Notes under the pieces: generated by a model
What the model saw: only the letters and a program-made list of their open reading frames with translations
Databases searched by the model: none
Told to the model about the DNA's origin: nothing
In this document: piece by piece, positions 1 through 7,446 of the stretch
Layout of the letters: each line of letters opens with the position of its first letter
Numbering within the stretch: the first letter of the stretch is position 1
Assembly (NCBI GenBank): GCA_002423025.1
Contig: DIUN01000032.1
Coordinates: forward strand, 1 to 13,871
Source of the DNA: Sphingomonadales bacterium UBA6157
GTDB lineage: Bacteria > Pseudomonadota > Alphaproteobacteria > Sphingomonadales > Sphingomonadaceae
Direction of reading: 5' to 3'
Length of the DNA: 13,871 nucleotides
Position numbers and translations under genes: made by a program

Positions 1-821
1 TGTGGCTGGGTGAGCAGATCACCAGCCGCGGCATCGGAAACGGCATCTCGCTGATCATCATGGCCGGTATTGTCGCGCAGCTGCCCAGCGCGCTCGGTGG
101 TATGTTCGAGCAGGCCCGTACCGGTGCCCTGTCTTCGGGCTTTGTCATTCTGGTGACGCTGCTGGCGTTGGGAACCATCGCCTTCATCTGCCTGATGGAA
201 CGGGCGCAGCGCCGGATCCTCATCCAATATCCGAAGCGTCAGGTCGGGAGCCGCATGACACAGGGCGAAAGCTCGCATCTGCCGCTCAAGATCAACACCG
301 CCGGTGTCATTCCTCCGATCTTCGCCTCATCGTTGCTGCTGATGCCGCTGACAGTGGCGCAGTTTGCCGCGCAAGGCGGCACCGGGCCGGATTGGCTGTT
401 GACGGTTACCACGGCGCTCCAGCACGGTGCTCCGCTCTACATGACCCTCTATGCGCTAGGCATCCTTGGCTTCGCTTTCTTCTATACCGCCGTCGTGTTC
501 AATCCCGAGGAGACGGCTGAGAACCTGAAGAAATATGGTGGGTTCATTCCAGGCATTCGCCCTGGCGTGCGCACCGCCGAGTATCTGGATTTTGTGCTCA
601 ACCGCATTACCGTGATTGGCGCATCCTATCTCGTGCTGATTTGCCTGCTGCCGGAGTTCCTGATCTCCAAGATGGCGGTGCCCTTCTATTTCGGCGGCAC
701 GTCGCTGCTCATTGTGGTCAATGTCACCATGGATACGGTGGCGCAGATCCAGAGCCACTTGCTCGCGCATCAATATGAGGGTCTGATAAAGAAATCGAAA
801 CTTCGGGGAGCGCGTCGTTGA
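1..821 (+). CDS. secY: Protein translocase subunit SecY, C-terminal part (5' end outside window)
   Basis: Channel-forming subunit of the SecYEG preprotein translocase in the inner membrane. The open frame runs in from the left edge (first full codon at base 3), so the N-terminal transmembrane segments are missing. Visible SecY landmarks are the ITSRGIGNGISLII segment at the very start, the cytoplasmic loop with YPKRQVG, and the second large cytoplasmic loop with FNPEETAENLKKYGGFIPGI, the region that contacts SecA or the ribosome. The last helix has TSLLIVVNVTMDTVAQIQSHL, followed by a basic tail ending KLRGARR. Several hydrophobic stretches alternate with these loops. An internal ATG at base 60 is not the start, because the homology continues upstream of it. 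The stop overlaps the adk start by four bases, which suggests translational coupling at the end of the spc operon. Confidence 0.97.
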   Translation, partial: WLGEQITSRGIGNGISLIIMAGIVAQLPSALGGMFEQARTGALSSGFVILVTLLALGTIAFICLMERAQRRILIQYPKRQVGSRMTQGESSHLPLKINTAGVIPPIFASSLLLMPLTVAQFAAQGGTGPDWLLTVTTALQHGAPLYMTLYALGILGFAFFYTAVVFNPEETAENLKKYGGFIPGIRPGVRTAEYLDFVLNRITVIGASYLVLICLLPEFLISKMAVPFYFGGTSLLIVVNVTMDTVAQIQSHLLAHQYEGLIKKSKLRGARR

Positions 822-1465
822 ACTTGATTCTGCTGGGTCCGCCCGGCGCGGGGAAGGGTACCCAGGCAAGCCGACTCGTCAAAGAACGAGGGCTTGTCCA
901 GCTGTCCACAGGGGACATGCTTCGCGCTGCCGTTGCCGCCGGTACCCCGGTTGGCCTCATCGCCAAATCGGTCATGGAGTCCGGGGGCCTCGTTTCCGAC
1001 GAGATCGTCAACGGCATTCTGTCCGAGCGACTTGATCATGCCGATGCTCGTGCCGGCTTCATCCTCGATGGTTATCCTCGCACGGAAGTGCAGGCCCATG
1101 CCCTTGATGCGATGCTGACCGAGAAGGGCCTCAGCCTTGATCACGTCATCGAGCTGGAAGTCGACGAGGACGCTCTTGTTGATCGCATCACCGGTCGCTT
1201 CACCTGCGGGAGTTGCGGCGAGGGCTATCACGATCGTTACAAGCAGCCCAAGGTCGAGGGCGTGTGCGATGTCTGCAGTGGCACCAGCTTCAAGCGCCGG
1301 CCTGATGACAATGCCGAGACAGTGCGGAACCGCATGGCCGAATACCGTGCCAAGACGGCGCCGATCCTGCCGCATTACGAGGCGCGTAGGCTGGTGAGTC
1401 GGGTCGATGGCATGGCTTTGATGGATGATGTTGCAGCCAGTATCGATTCGGTTCTCGACGCCTGA
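818..1465 (+). CDS. adk: Adenylate kinase, zinc-finger lid type
   Basis: Catalyses ATP + AMP = 2 ADP in the cytoplasm. The 215-residue protein has the P-loop GPPGAGKGT at residues 7-15, the AMP-site motif FILDGYPRT at 81-89, and the conserved arginines of RRPDD at 160-164. The lid domain carries four cysteines (130, 133, 150, 153) in two CxxC pairs, the pattern of zinc-binding bacterial adenylate kinases. The E. coli enzyme instead uses a hydrogen-bonded lid. The start is TTG at 818, inside the secY stop (TTGA overlap), preceded by GGGGAG at 805-810. No better start gives the full P-loop strand. Placement after secY is the classic spc-operon order. Confidence 0.96.
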   Translation: MNLILLGPPGAGKGTQASRLVKERGLVQLSTGDMLRAAVAAGTPVGLIAKSVMESGGLVSDEIVNGILSERLDHADARAGFILDGYPRTEVQAHALDAMLTEKGLSLDHVIELEVDEDALVDRITGRFTCGSCGEGYHDRYKQPKVEGVCDVCSGTSFKRRPDDNAETVRNRMAEYRAKTAPILPHYEARRLVSRVDGMALMDDVAASIDSVLDA

Positions 1466-1506
1466 AACCGGGCATCAAGACGGGTTTTCTACTGATACTG
1501 CACTAT

Positions 1507-1597
1507 CCGTGCTGCCCCGCTTGACTCTGCGACGCAGCACGGCTAGCAGCCTCGCTTCCGTTCATCCGGATTTTTGATCCGCCCGGCCTTCCGGCCG
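1507..1597 (+). promoter_or_regulatory. Structured leader upstream of rpsM (three stem-loops)
   Basis: The 198-base gap between adk and rpsM holds three successive inverted repeats. The first is a 9-bp perfect stem, CCGTGCTGC (1507-1515) with GCAGCACGG (1534-1542), around an 18-base loop. The second is CGGAT (1567-1571) with ATCCG (1577-1581) around TTTTG. The third is CGGCC (1584-1588) with GGCCG (1593-1597) around TTCC. In E. coli the S4-binding pseudoknot that controls the alpha operon lies at this same place before rpsM. The structure here does not obviously resemble it, so a regulatory role is inferred from position. A promoter or a partial terminator for adk could also be in this gap. 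Confidence 0.4.
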
Positions 1598-1663
1598 TGT
1601 GGTTGTTGCTTTGAGATGGAGCGCGTTGCCCTCGCGCACCGTGGAGCATGGAAGGAATAATCT

Positions 1664-2032
1664 GTGGCACGTATCGCGGGTGTTAATATCCCGACCAACA
1701 AGCGCGTTGAAATCGCCTTGACCTACATCCATGGCATCGGCCGTACCACGGCCAAGCGGATTGCTGATGAACTCGGCTTCCCGATCGAGCGCCGCGTCCA
1801 GGACCTGACCGATTCGGAAGTCCTGCAGATCCGCGAGAAGATTGATCGTGAGTTGACCGTAGAGGGTGACCTTCGTCGCCAGACGGCAATGAACATCAAG
1901 CGCCTGATGGACCTGGCCTGCTACCGCGGCCTGCGTCACCGTCGCGGCCTGCCGGTGCGCGGTCAGCGTACCCACACCAACGCCCGCACCCGCAAGGGCA
2001 AGGCCAAGCCGATCGCCGGCAAGAAGAAGTAA
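1664..2032 (+). CDS. rpsM: 30S ribosomal protein S13
   Basis: Small-subunit head protein that contacts the P-site tRNA and the large subunit. The 122-residue length matches the family. It opens ARIAGVNIPTNKRVEIALTYI, has the helix-two-turn-helix region HGIGRTTAKRIADEL, and ends in the basic tail RGQRTHTNARTRKGKAKPIAGKKK that reaches into the decoding region. The start is GTG at 1664 with GGAAGGA at 1650-1656, seven bases upstream. It is the first gene of the alpha-operon portion and is followed by rpsK after 72 bases. Confidence 0.98.
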   Translation: MARIAGVNIPTNKRVEIALTYIHGIGRTTAKRIADELGFPIERRVQDLTDSEVLQIREKIDRELTVEGDLRRQTAMNIKRLMDLACYRGLRHRRGLPVRGQRTHTNARTRKGKAKPIAGKKK

Positions 2033-2039
2033 GCTGGCT

Positions 2040-2054
2040 GGGGGCTTGTCCCCC
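2040..2054 (+). other. Small GC-only stem-loop between rpsM and rpsK
   Basis: GGGGG (2040-2044) can pair with CCCCC (2050-2054) around CTTGT, eight bases after the rpsM stop. No T-run follows, so it is not a typical intrinsic terminator. It may stabilise or punctuate the mRNA; function unknown. Confidence 0.35.
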
Positions 2055-2104
2055 TGCCGCCCATATTTCCTTGTTGATCGCCTGAACGGATTAGGATTTT
2101 TTCG

Positions 2105-2494
2105 ATGGCACGCGAAGTTGCACGCATCAAGCGCCGGGAGCGCAAGAACATCACCTCTGGCGTCGCGCATGTGAACGCCAGCTTCAACAACACCATGATC
2201 ACCATCACCGATGCGCAGGGCAATGCTATTGCCTGGTCGTCGGCCGGTACCATGGGGTTCAAGGGCAGCCGCAAGTCGACGCCGTTCGCGGCGCAGATGG
2301 CTGCCGAAGACGCTGGCAAGAAGGCTGCCGAGCACGGCGTCCGCACCCTCGAGGTCGAGGTGCGCGGTCCGGGTTCGGGTCGTGAGTCGGCTCTGCGCGC
2401 GCTGCAGGCGGTTGGTTTCCAGATCACCGCGATCCGCGATGTGACGCCGATCCCGCACAATGGCGTTCGCCCTCCGAAGCGCCGCCGCGTCTGA
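2105..2494 (+). CDS. rpsK: 30S ribosomal protein S11
   Basis: Small-subunit platform protein near the E site and the mRNA exit. The 129-residue sequence has the family core VAHVNASFNNTMITITD, the segment WSSAGTMGFKGSRKSTPFAAQ, and the near-universal C-terminal part VRGPGSGRESALRAL ... IRDVTPIPHNGVRPPKRRRV. The start is ATG at 2105. The Shine-Dalgarno is weak (AGGA at about 2093-2096), which fits a highly expressed gene translated from a polycistronic message. It sits in canonical order between rpsM and rpoA. Confidence 0.98.
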   Translation: MAREVARIKRRERKNITSGVAHVNASFNNTMITITDAQGNAIAWSSAGTMGFKGSRKSTPFAAQMAAEDAGKKAAEHGVRTLEVEVRGPGSGRESALRALQAVGFQITAIRDVTPIPHNGVRPPKRRRV

Positions 2495-2495
2495 C

Positions 2496-2548
2496 GTTCG
2501 GACGTTTCGGCCGCGCTCTCCCCGGGCGCGGACTTTCGAACAGTTTTT
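2496..2548 (+). terminator. Terminator-like hairpin with T-run between rpsK and rpoA
   Basis: Just after the rpsK stop, an outer stem GTTCG (2496-2500) with CGAAC (2537-2541) encloses an inner stem CCGCGC (2511-2516) with GCGCGG (2526-2531). A five-T run follows at 2544-2548. GC-rich pairing followed by Ts is the form of an intrinsic terminator, yet it lies inside an operon that must continue into rpoA. A partial terminator or attenuator that lowers rpoA relative to the ribosomal proteins is a reasonable reading, but it is inference. Confidence 0.45.
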
Positions 2549-2559
2549 ATGACGGGGAC

Positions 2560-2579
2560 AAGCGGGTGACGACCCGCTT
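2560..2579 (+). promoter_or_regulatory. Perfect 8-bp hairpin ahead of the rpoA ribosome-binding site
   Basis: AAGCGGGT (2560-2567) pairs exactly with ACCCGCTT (2572-2579) around the tetraloop GACG. It ends about 12 bases before the rpoA Shine-Dalgarno GAGGTGA (2592-2598). It could shield the start from upstream structure, slow 5' decay after processing, or be a protein-binding site. Only the structure is seen; the role is inferred. Confidence 0.4.
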
Positions 2580-2602
2580 CTCTCCAATGATGAGGTGAGC
2601 CT

Positions 2603-3649
2603 GTGGCTGTGATCGCCAAGAATTGGACCGAATTGAAGAAGCCCAACGGGCTTGAGATCAAGGCCAGTGCGGATGGCCGGCGCAAGGCGAGCTTTGTTGC
2701 CGAGCCGCTCGAGCGTGGTTTTGGTTTGACGCTGGGCAACGCTCTGCGTCGCGTGCTGCTCTCTTCACTGCAGGGCGCCGCTGTCACCGCCATCAAGATC
2801 GATGGTGTACTGCACGAGTTTTCGTCGCTTGCCGGCGTTCGTGAAGACGTGACCGATATCGTTCTCAACATCAAGCAGGTTGCCATCCGCATGCAGGGCG
2901 ACCAGCCCAAGCGCGTGCACCTGACGGCAACTGGCCCCGGCGAAGTGACCGCCGGCCAGATCGCTGTCAGCGGTGACATGGAAGTGATGAACCCTGAGTT
3001 GGTGATTTGCTCGCTCGATCAGGGTGCGACGCTCAACATGGAGCTCACCATCGAGGCCGGCAAGGGTTATGTCCCCGCCAGCGCCAACCGCCCGGCTGAT
3101 GCGCCGATTGGCCTCGTGCCTGTTGATGCGCTCTATTCGCCAGTGCGCCAGGTCAGCTACAAGGTAGACAACACCCGCGTCGGCCAGGAACTGGATTATG
3201 ACAAGCTGACCATATCGGTGGAAACCGATGGTTCGCTCTCCCCCGAGGATGCCTTGGCTTATTCCGCCAAGATTCTTCAGGACCAGTTGCAGTTGTTCGT
3301 GAACTTCGAAGACACCGTGGCCGTTGCCCCGGCGCCGGTGCCACAGGGTGGCCCGATCGAAGTCGATGACAACACGGTCATCAACCGCTTCCTGCTCAAG
3401 AAGGTCGACGAGCTCGAACTTTCGGTACGCTCGGCCAACTGCCTCAAGAACGATAACATCATCTACATTGGTGATCTCGTCCAGAAGAGCGAAAGCGAGA
3501 TGCTGCGCACGCCGAACTTCGGCCGCAAGTCCTTGAACGAGATCAAGGAAGTGCTGTCGCATATGGGCCTGCGCCTCGGCATGGAAATCAGCGGCTGGCC
3601 GCCCGAGAACATCGAGGAAATGGCCAAGAAGCTCGAGCAAGACTTCTGA
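2603..3649 (+). CDS. rpoA: DNA-directed RNA polymerase subunit alpha
   Basis: Assembly platform of RNA polymerase and target of activators and UP elements. The N-terminal domain (about 1-240) has the signature FGLTLGNALRRVLLSS at residues 40-56 used in dimerisation and beta/beta' contact. A flexible proline-rich linker (about 241-255) leads to the C-terminal domain with LSVRSANCLKND (Arg276 corresponds to E. coli Arg265, which contacts DNA) and the helix-hairpin-helix LRTPNFGRKSLNEIKEVL. Length is 348 residues, slightly above E. coli (329). The start is GTG at 2603 behind a strong GAGGTGA. It lies downstream of two hairpins, and rplQ follows after 84 bases. Confidence 0.98.
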   Translation: MAVIAKNWTELKKPNGLEIKASADGRRKASFVAEPLERGFGLTLGNALRRVLLSSLQGAAVTAIKIDGVLHEFSSLAGVREDVTDIVLNIKQVAIRMQGDQPKRVHLTATGPGEVTAGQIAVSGDMEVMNPELVICSLDQGATLNMELTIEAGKGYVPASANRPADAPIGLVPVDALYSPVRQVSYKVDNTRVGQELDYDKLTISVETDGSLSPEDALAYSAKILQDQLQLFVNFEDTVAVAPAPVPQGGPIEVDDNTVINRFLLKKVDELELSVRSANCLKNDNIIYIGDLVQKSESEMLRTPNFGRKSLNEIKEVLSHMGLRLGMEISGWPPENIEEMAKKLEQDF

Positions 3650-3663
3650 TCATTTGATTGAAA

Positions 3664-3713
3664 GGGGCCGGACAATTCCGTCCGGCCTGGCCAGGGGTGC
3701 CTCACACGGCCCC
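3664..3713 (+). promoter_or_regulatory. Stem-loop region between rpoA and rplQ
   Basis: GGCCGGAC (3666-3673) pairs perfectly with GTCCGGCC (3680-3687) around AATTCC. An alternative pairing is possible between GGGGCC (3664-3669) and GGCCCC (3708-3713), and CCTGGCCAGG (3686-3695) is self-complementary. These foldings exclude one another. No T-run follows the main stem, so plain termination is unlikely. A processing or stability element, or a translational switch for rplQ, is possible. Confidence 0.35.
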
Positions 3714-3733
3714 TGAACGAACGGAGACACACA

Positions 3734-4147
3734 ATGCGTCACGGTAATGCCCATCGCAAGCTCGGCCGCACCACCAGCCACCGCCTCGCCATGTTCCGCA
3801 ACATGGCCGCCAGCCTGGTGAAGCACGAGCAGATCACCACCACCCTCCCCAAGGCGCGCGAAATTCGCCCGTACATGGAGAAGCTGGTGACTCTCGCCAA
3901 GCGCGGTGGCCTTTCCAACCGCCGTCTCGCCCATGCACGCCTCGGGGATGATGTCCAGCTCATCAAGCTGTTCGATGTTCTGGCAGCACGCTATGCGGAT
4001 CGTCCAGGCGGTTATGTTCGCATCGTAAAGGCCGGAAGCCGTCGTTCGGACGCAACGCCGATGGCCATTGTTGAATTCGTCGACCGCGACACCTCGGCCA
4101 AGGGCCAGGATTCCGGCCCTGTCGAGATCTTCGACGGCGAGGATTGA
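3734..4147 (+). CDS. rplQ: 50S ribosomal protein L17
   Basis: Large-subunit protein near the peptide exit tunnel. The 137-residue sequence starts MRHGNAHRKLGRTTSHRLAM and contains FRNMAASLVKHEQITTTLPKAREIRPYMEKLVTLAKRG, both diagnostic for L17. The C-terminal third (SAKGQDSGPVEIFDGED) is a variable acidic tail common in alphaproteobacteria. The start is ATG at 3734 with CGGAG at 3722-3726. It is the last gene of the ribosomal block. Confidence 0.98.
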   Translation: MRHGNAHRKLGRTTSHRLAMFRNMAASLVKHEQITTTLPKAREIRPYMEKLVTLAKRGGLSNRRLAHARLGDDVQLIKLFDVLAARYADRPGGYVRIVKAGSRRSDATPMAIVEFVDRDTSAKGQDSGPVEIFDGED

Positions 4148-4219
4148 GCCAGTCTTGCGTCCCTGCGGCGGCGCTGCTAGCCAGCCCGCTGCGGGAGGCT
4201 CTTCCCATTTCTTGAAAGA

Positions 4220-4230
4220 CGGGTTTCCCG
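4220..4230 (+). other. Tiny hairpin abutting the secB start codon
   Basis: CGGG (4220-4223) and CCCG (4227-4230) can pair around TTT and end immediately before the secB ATG, overlapping the position where a Shine-Dalgarno should lie (GACGGG). It could dampen initiation, but four base pairs is short and it may be chance. Confidence 0.2.
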
Positions 4231-4737
4231 ATGTCTGACGAAAACGAGAACCAGGTCGCCAACGGCCTTGATGTCGAAGCGCAGGACATGCCGCAGGTCG
4301 CGATCCTCACACAGTATGTGAAGGATCTGTCCTTCGAGAACCCGAACGCCCCGGCCTCGCTGCAGGCGACAAGCCAGCCCCGCATCGATGTGAACGTCGC
4401 CGTCAACGCCAAGCGCGCCGGCGACAATCTCTTTGAAGTCGAGCTGAAGATCACCGCCACCGCTGTTGCCGGCGAGATCACCTCGTTTGTCGTCGATCTG
4501 CTTTATGCCGGTCTTTTTGGCCTGACCAACGTGCCGGATGAGGCGCTTGAGCCGTTCCTCGTCATTGAAGCGCCGCGCATCCTTTTCCCCTTTGCGCGCC
4601 GCATCGTCGCCGATGCGACCCGCGATGGTGGGTTTCCGCCGCTGATGCTGGACCCCATTGATTTCGGCGCGCTCTATATGGCGCAGCAGGGCCAGGGGCA
4701 GGGTGCCATGTCGGGCGTGCCGGTCGGCAATGCCTGA
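4231..4737 (+). CDS. secB: Protein-export chaperone SecB
   Basis: Tetrameric cytoplasmic chaperone that keeps preproteins unfolded and hands them to SecA. The 168-residue protein has family landmarks: ILTQYVKDLSFENPNAP near residue 26, VNVAVNAKRAGDNLFEVELKITATA in the first beta strands, YAGLFGLTNVP, then EAPRILFPFARRIVADATRDGGFPPLMLDPIDFGALY. The last of these includes the PFAR and FPP/L segments of the SecB core. The acidic N-terminus and the GQG-rich C-terminus are variable. The 83-base gap after rplQ suggests either read-through or a separate promoter that I cannot place. It precedes murJ by 36 bases. Confidence 0.96.
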   Translation: MSDENENQVANGLDVEAQDMPQVAILTQYVKDLSFENPNAPASLQATSQPRIDVNVAVNAKRAGDNLFEVELKITATAVAGEITSFVVDLLYAGLFGLTNVPDEALEPFLVIEAPRILFPFARRIVADATRDGGFPPLMLDPIDFGALYMAQQGQGQGAMSGVPVGNA

Positions 4738-4773
4738 TCCTCAGCTCTCGCCCGGCGGGCGGGAGGTGGCGAT

Positions 4774-6345
4774 TTGAATCTCGTCAGAACGACAGCGACC
4801 ATTGGCGGGCTGACGCTCATCAGCCGCATGGCTGGTTTTGTGCGTGACTTGCTGATGGCCCGCTTCGTCGGCGCGGGCATGGCCGCAGACGCCTTTCTTA
4901 TCGCCTTCCGTTTGCCAAACCTGTTTCGTGCGCTATTTGCCGAGGGCGCGTTCTCGGCGGCTTTCGTTCCGATGTTTTCCCGCCAGGTCGGCGCCGACAA
5001 GGGTGACCTTGTAGCCGGCAAGCGCTTCGCCGAGGATGTGTTGGCGGTTCTGCTGCCAGTGTTGATTCTCTTTACCATGGTAATGGTCGCTGCGGCCGCC
5101 CCCGTGGTCTGGGCGCTGACGGGCGGCTTCCCCGATGCCTCGCCCGAGAAGTTCGCGCTCGCCGTGGATTTCACCCGGCTGACGTTCCCTTATCTGCTTC
5201 TTATCAGCCTGGTGTCGCTGATGGGCGGCATCCTCAACTCCATTGGCCGCTTCTGGGTGAATGCGGCGGCACCGATCCTGCTCAATCTGGCGCTGATAGC
5301 CGGTATGCTGTTTTTCCATGATGGCGGGGACGTGGCGACAGCACGGGCACAGGCGCTTTGCGTGTCCTTTGCTGGCATCCTGCAGTTCCTGTGGCTGATC
5401 TGGGCTTGCCTGCGCGCCGATATCAAGCTGCGCCTGCGCCGCCCTCGGCTCGGTGAGAAAGTCCGTAAGCTACTGGCTCTCATCGGTCCGGCGGCGCTTG
5501 GCGCGGGTGCTGTCCAGGTGAATCTGCTCATTTCCACAGCCCTGGCTGCACGCTTCCTGCCCGAGGGCGCTGTGAGTTTCCTCTACTATGCAGACCGGTT
5601 GAATCAGCTGCCGTTGGGGCTGATCGGCATCGGCGTGGGCACAGCGCTGCTGCCGACTCTCTCGCGTCAGCTCGGCGCCGGAAGTGACGACCAAGCCATG
5701 CGCACCCAGAACCGCGCCATCGAACTGGTGCTGCTGCTCACGCTTCCGGCGGCGGCGGCACTCACCGTGGCGGCGCTGCCAATCATTCGTGGCTTGCTCG
5801 AGCAAGGGCGCTTCCTGCCTGCCGATTCCGTTGCAACGGCACAGGCGCTCGCCGCCTTTTCGCTCGGCCTGCCGGCGTATGTGCTCATCAAGGTGCTGAC
5901 ACCTGGCTTCCATGCACGGCAGGACACCAAGATGCCGGTGCGGATTGCAGTCGCCTCGATGCTGGTCAATCTTGCTGGCAACATCATTCTCATCTGGCCG
6001 CTTGGCCATGTCGGCATTGCGCTCTCCACGGCAGTTGCTGCCTGGGTGAATGCGCTGGCGCTTTGGCTGGTGCTGCGTAAGCGCGGGCATTTCACCATTG
6101 ATGCTCGGCTGCAGCGCGCGCTGTGGCGGCTGGCGGTGGCGACAGCGTTGATGGTGATCGTGCTTATGCTGCTGGTGCCGCTGGTGTTGCCCTACACATC
6201 CGCTAGCCTCGCCATACGCGGCGGCGCACTGGTCGTGTTGATCGGCAGTGGCGGCGTCGCCTACCTGCTGGCGGCGCGCGTACTTGGCATTTACACGCTT
6301 GCAGAACTCAAAGCGCAATTCACCCGCAAAGGCAGCCCAACATGA
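4774..6345 (+). CDS. murJ: Lipid II flippase MurJ
   Basis: Inner-membrane MOP-superfamily transporter that flips the peptidoglycan precursor lipid II to the periplasm. The 523-residue protein has about 14 hydrophobic segments. The N-terminal signature SRMAGFVRDLLMARFVGAG...ADAFLIAFRLPNLFRALFAEGAFSAAFVP is fully conserved. Arg18, Arg24, Asp39 and Arg52 fall at the same numbers as the functional residues of E. coli MurJ. Arg275 in YYADRLNQLP corresponds to E. coli Arg270. The start is TTG at 4774 preceded by a very strong GGGAGGTGG (4761-4769); no in-frame ATG precedes the signature. Its stop overlaps the trpS start, so the two are probably translationally coupled. Confidence 0.96.
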   Translation: MNLVRTTATIGGLTLISRMAGFVRDLLMARFVGAGMAADAFLIAFRLPNLFRALFAEGAFSAAFVPMFSRQVGADKGDLVAGKRFAEDVLAVLLPVLILFTMVMVAAAAPVVWALTGGFPDASPEKFALAVDFTRLTFPYLLLISLVSLMGGILNSIGRFWVNAAAPILLNLALIAGMLFFHDGGDVATARAQALCVSFAGILQFLWLIWACLRADIKLRLRRPRLGEKVRKLLALIGPAALGAGAVQVNLLISTALAARFLPEGAVSFLYYADRLNQLPLGLIGIGVGTALLPTLSRQLGAGSDDQAMRTQNRAIELVLLLTLPAAAALTVAALPIIRGLLEQGRFLPADSVATAQALAAFSLGLPAYVLIKVLTPGFHARQDTKMPVRIAVASMLVNLAGNIILIWPLGHVGIALSTAVAAWVNALALWLVLRKRGHFTIDARLQRALWRLAVATALMVIVLMLLVPLVLPYTSASLAIRGGALVVLIGSGGVAYLLAARVLGIYTLAELKAQFTRKGSPT

Positions 6346-7337
6346 GCCGCGTCTTCTCCGGCATCCAGCCTACTGGCAACCTGCACCTCGGCAATTATCT
6401 GGGGGCTATCCGTAACTGGGTGACAATGCAGGATTCGCATGAGTGCCTGTTCTGCGTTGTTGACCTGCACGCCATCACCGTGGCCCAGGACCCGGCAACA
6501 CTGCGCGCCGGCATCCGCGAGATGACGGCGGCGCTGCTGGCCAGCGGCCTTGATCCGGCGCGGTGCATTCTCTTCAACCAGAGCGCGGTGCGTGTGCATG
6601 CTGAACTGGCCTGGATATTGATGTGCACGGCCCGGATGGGCTGGCTCAACCGCATGACGCAGTTCAAGGAAAAATCTGGCAAGGACCGGGAGGGAGCCAG
6701 CGTTGGCCTCTATACCTACCCTGTGCTTCAGGCGGCTGACATCCTGGCCTACAGGGCAACGCATGTGCCGGTTGGCGAGGACCAGAAGCAGCATCTCGAG
6801 CTGGCGCGTGACATCGCCATGAAGTTCAATACCGACATGGGGGTTGATTTGTTCCCTCTCCCCGAGCCGGTGATAGAGGGCCCGGCGACGCGTGTGATGA
6901 GTCTCCGGGACGGTAGTGCCAAGATGTCCAAATCCGATCCGTCGGATGCTTCGCGGATCAACCTGACGGATAGCGCTGACATGATTGCCCAGAAGGTCAA
7001 ACGTGCCAAGACCGATGCCGAGCCGCTGCCCTCCGAGGCCGCAGGACTAGCGGGGCGACCGGAAGCTGCCAATCTCGTCGGCATGATGGCGGCTCTCTCC
7101 AGCCGCACGGTCGCCGAGGTGCTGAGAGACCATGGAGGGCAGGGCTTTGGCCAGTTCAAGCCGGCGCTGGCGGATGTGATGGTGGCGACGCTGGGCCCGA
7201 TCACCACGCGCTTCAACGAACTCCGGCTTGATCACGCCGGGCTCGATACAGTGCTGGCCGATGGCGCGGCGCGGGCACGGGCTATCGCCGAACCGGTTCT
7301 GGCGGATGTACATCGTGCGGTGGGCTTCACGGGTTGA
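6342..7337 (+). CDS. trpS: Tryptophan--tRNA ligase
   Basis: Class I aminoacyl-tRNA synthetase that charges tRNA-Trp. The 331-residue protein has FSGIQPTGNLHLGNYLGAI, with the HIGH-like motif HLGN at residues 15-18. It also has the tryptophan-site region WLNRMTQFKEKSG, the TrpS segment VGEDQKQHLELARDIAMKFN at 144-163, and KMSKS at 194-198. Length fits bacterial TrpS (about 330). The ATG at 6342 overlaps the murJ stop as ATGA. No transcription terminator with a T-run was seen in the 109 bases that follow, only a weak GCGGC/GCCGC stem at 7362-7382. Confidence 0.97.
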   Translation: MSRVFSGIQPTGNLHLGNYLGAIRNWVTMQDSHECLFCVVDLHAITVAQDPATLRAGIREMTAALLASGLDPARCILFNQSAVRVHAELAWILMCTARMGWLNRMTQFKEKSGKDREGASVGLYTYPVLQAADILAYRATHVPVGEDQKQHLELARDIAMKFNTDMGVDLFPLPEPVIEGPATRVMSLRDGSAKMSKSDPSDASRINLTDSADMIAQKVKRAKTDAEPLPSEAAGLAGRPEAANLVGMMAALSSRTVAEVLRDHGGQGFGQFKPALADVMVATLGPITTRFNELRLDHAGLDTVLADGAARARAIAEPVLADVHRAVGFTG

Positions 7338-7446
7338 GGCGCAGCGTCGCAGCCACCAGCGGCGGCATCTGAGTTCAGCCGCGATTAACTTGCGCAATAT
7401 CAGAGTCGCGCCCACATCTAGGGTGTAACAGCGAGAGGGCAGATCG

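Noticed and set aside
2765..3640. Long minus-strand frame opposite rpoA (291 codons)
   Set aside because: Antisense shadow of rpoA caused by codon bias; the plus frame is clearly RpoA.
4150..4206. Terminator after rplQ
   Set aside because: Only short stems (GGGA/TCCC near 4193-4206, with ATTTCTT after) were found; pairing is too weak to call.
5470..6318. Long minus-strand frame opposite murJ (282 codons)
   Set aside because: Low-complexity Gln/His/Arg-rich translation typical of the antisense of GC-rich membrane-protein genes.
7390..7420. Promoter for the DUF4136-type lipoprotein (TTGCGC with CATCTA-like -10)
   Set aside because: Spacing and -10 match are poor (17-19 bp, weak hexamer); not enough to list as a feature.
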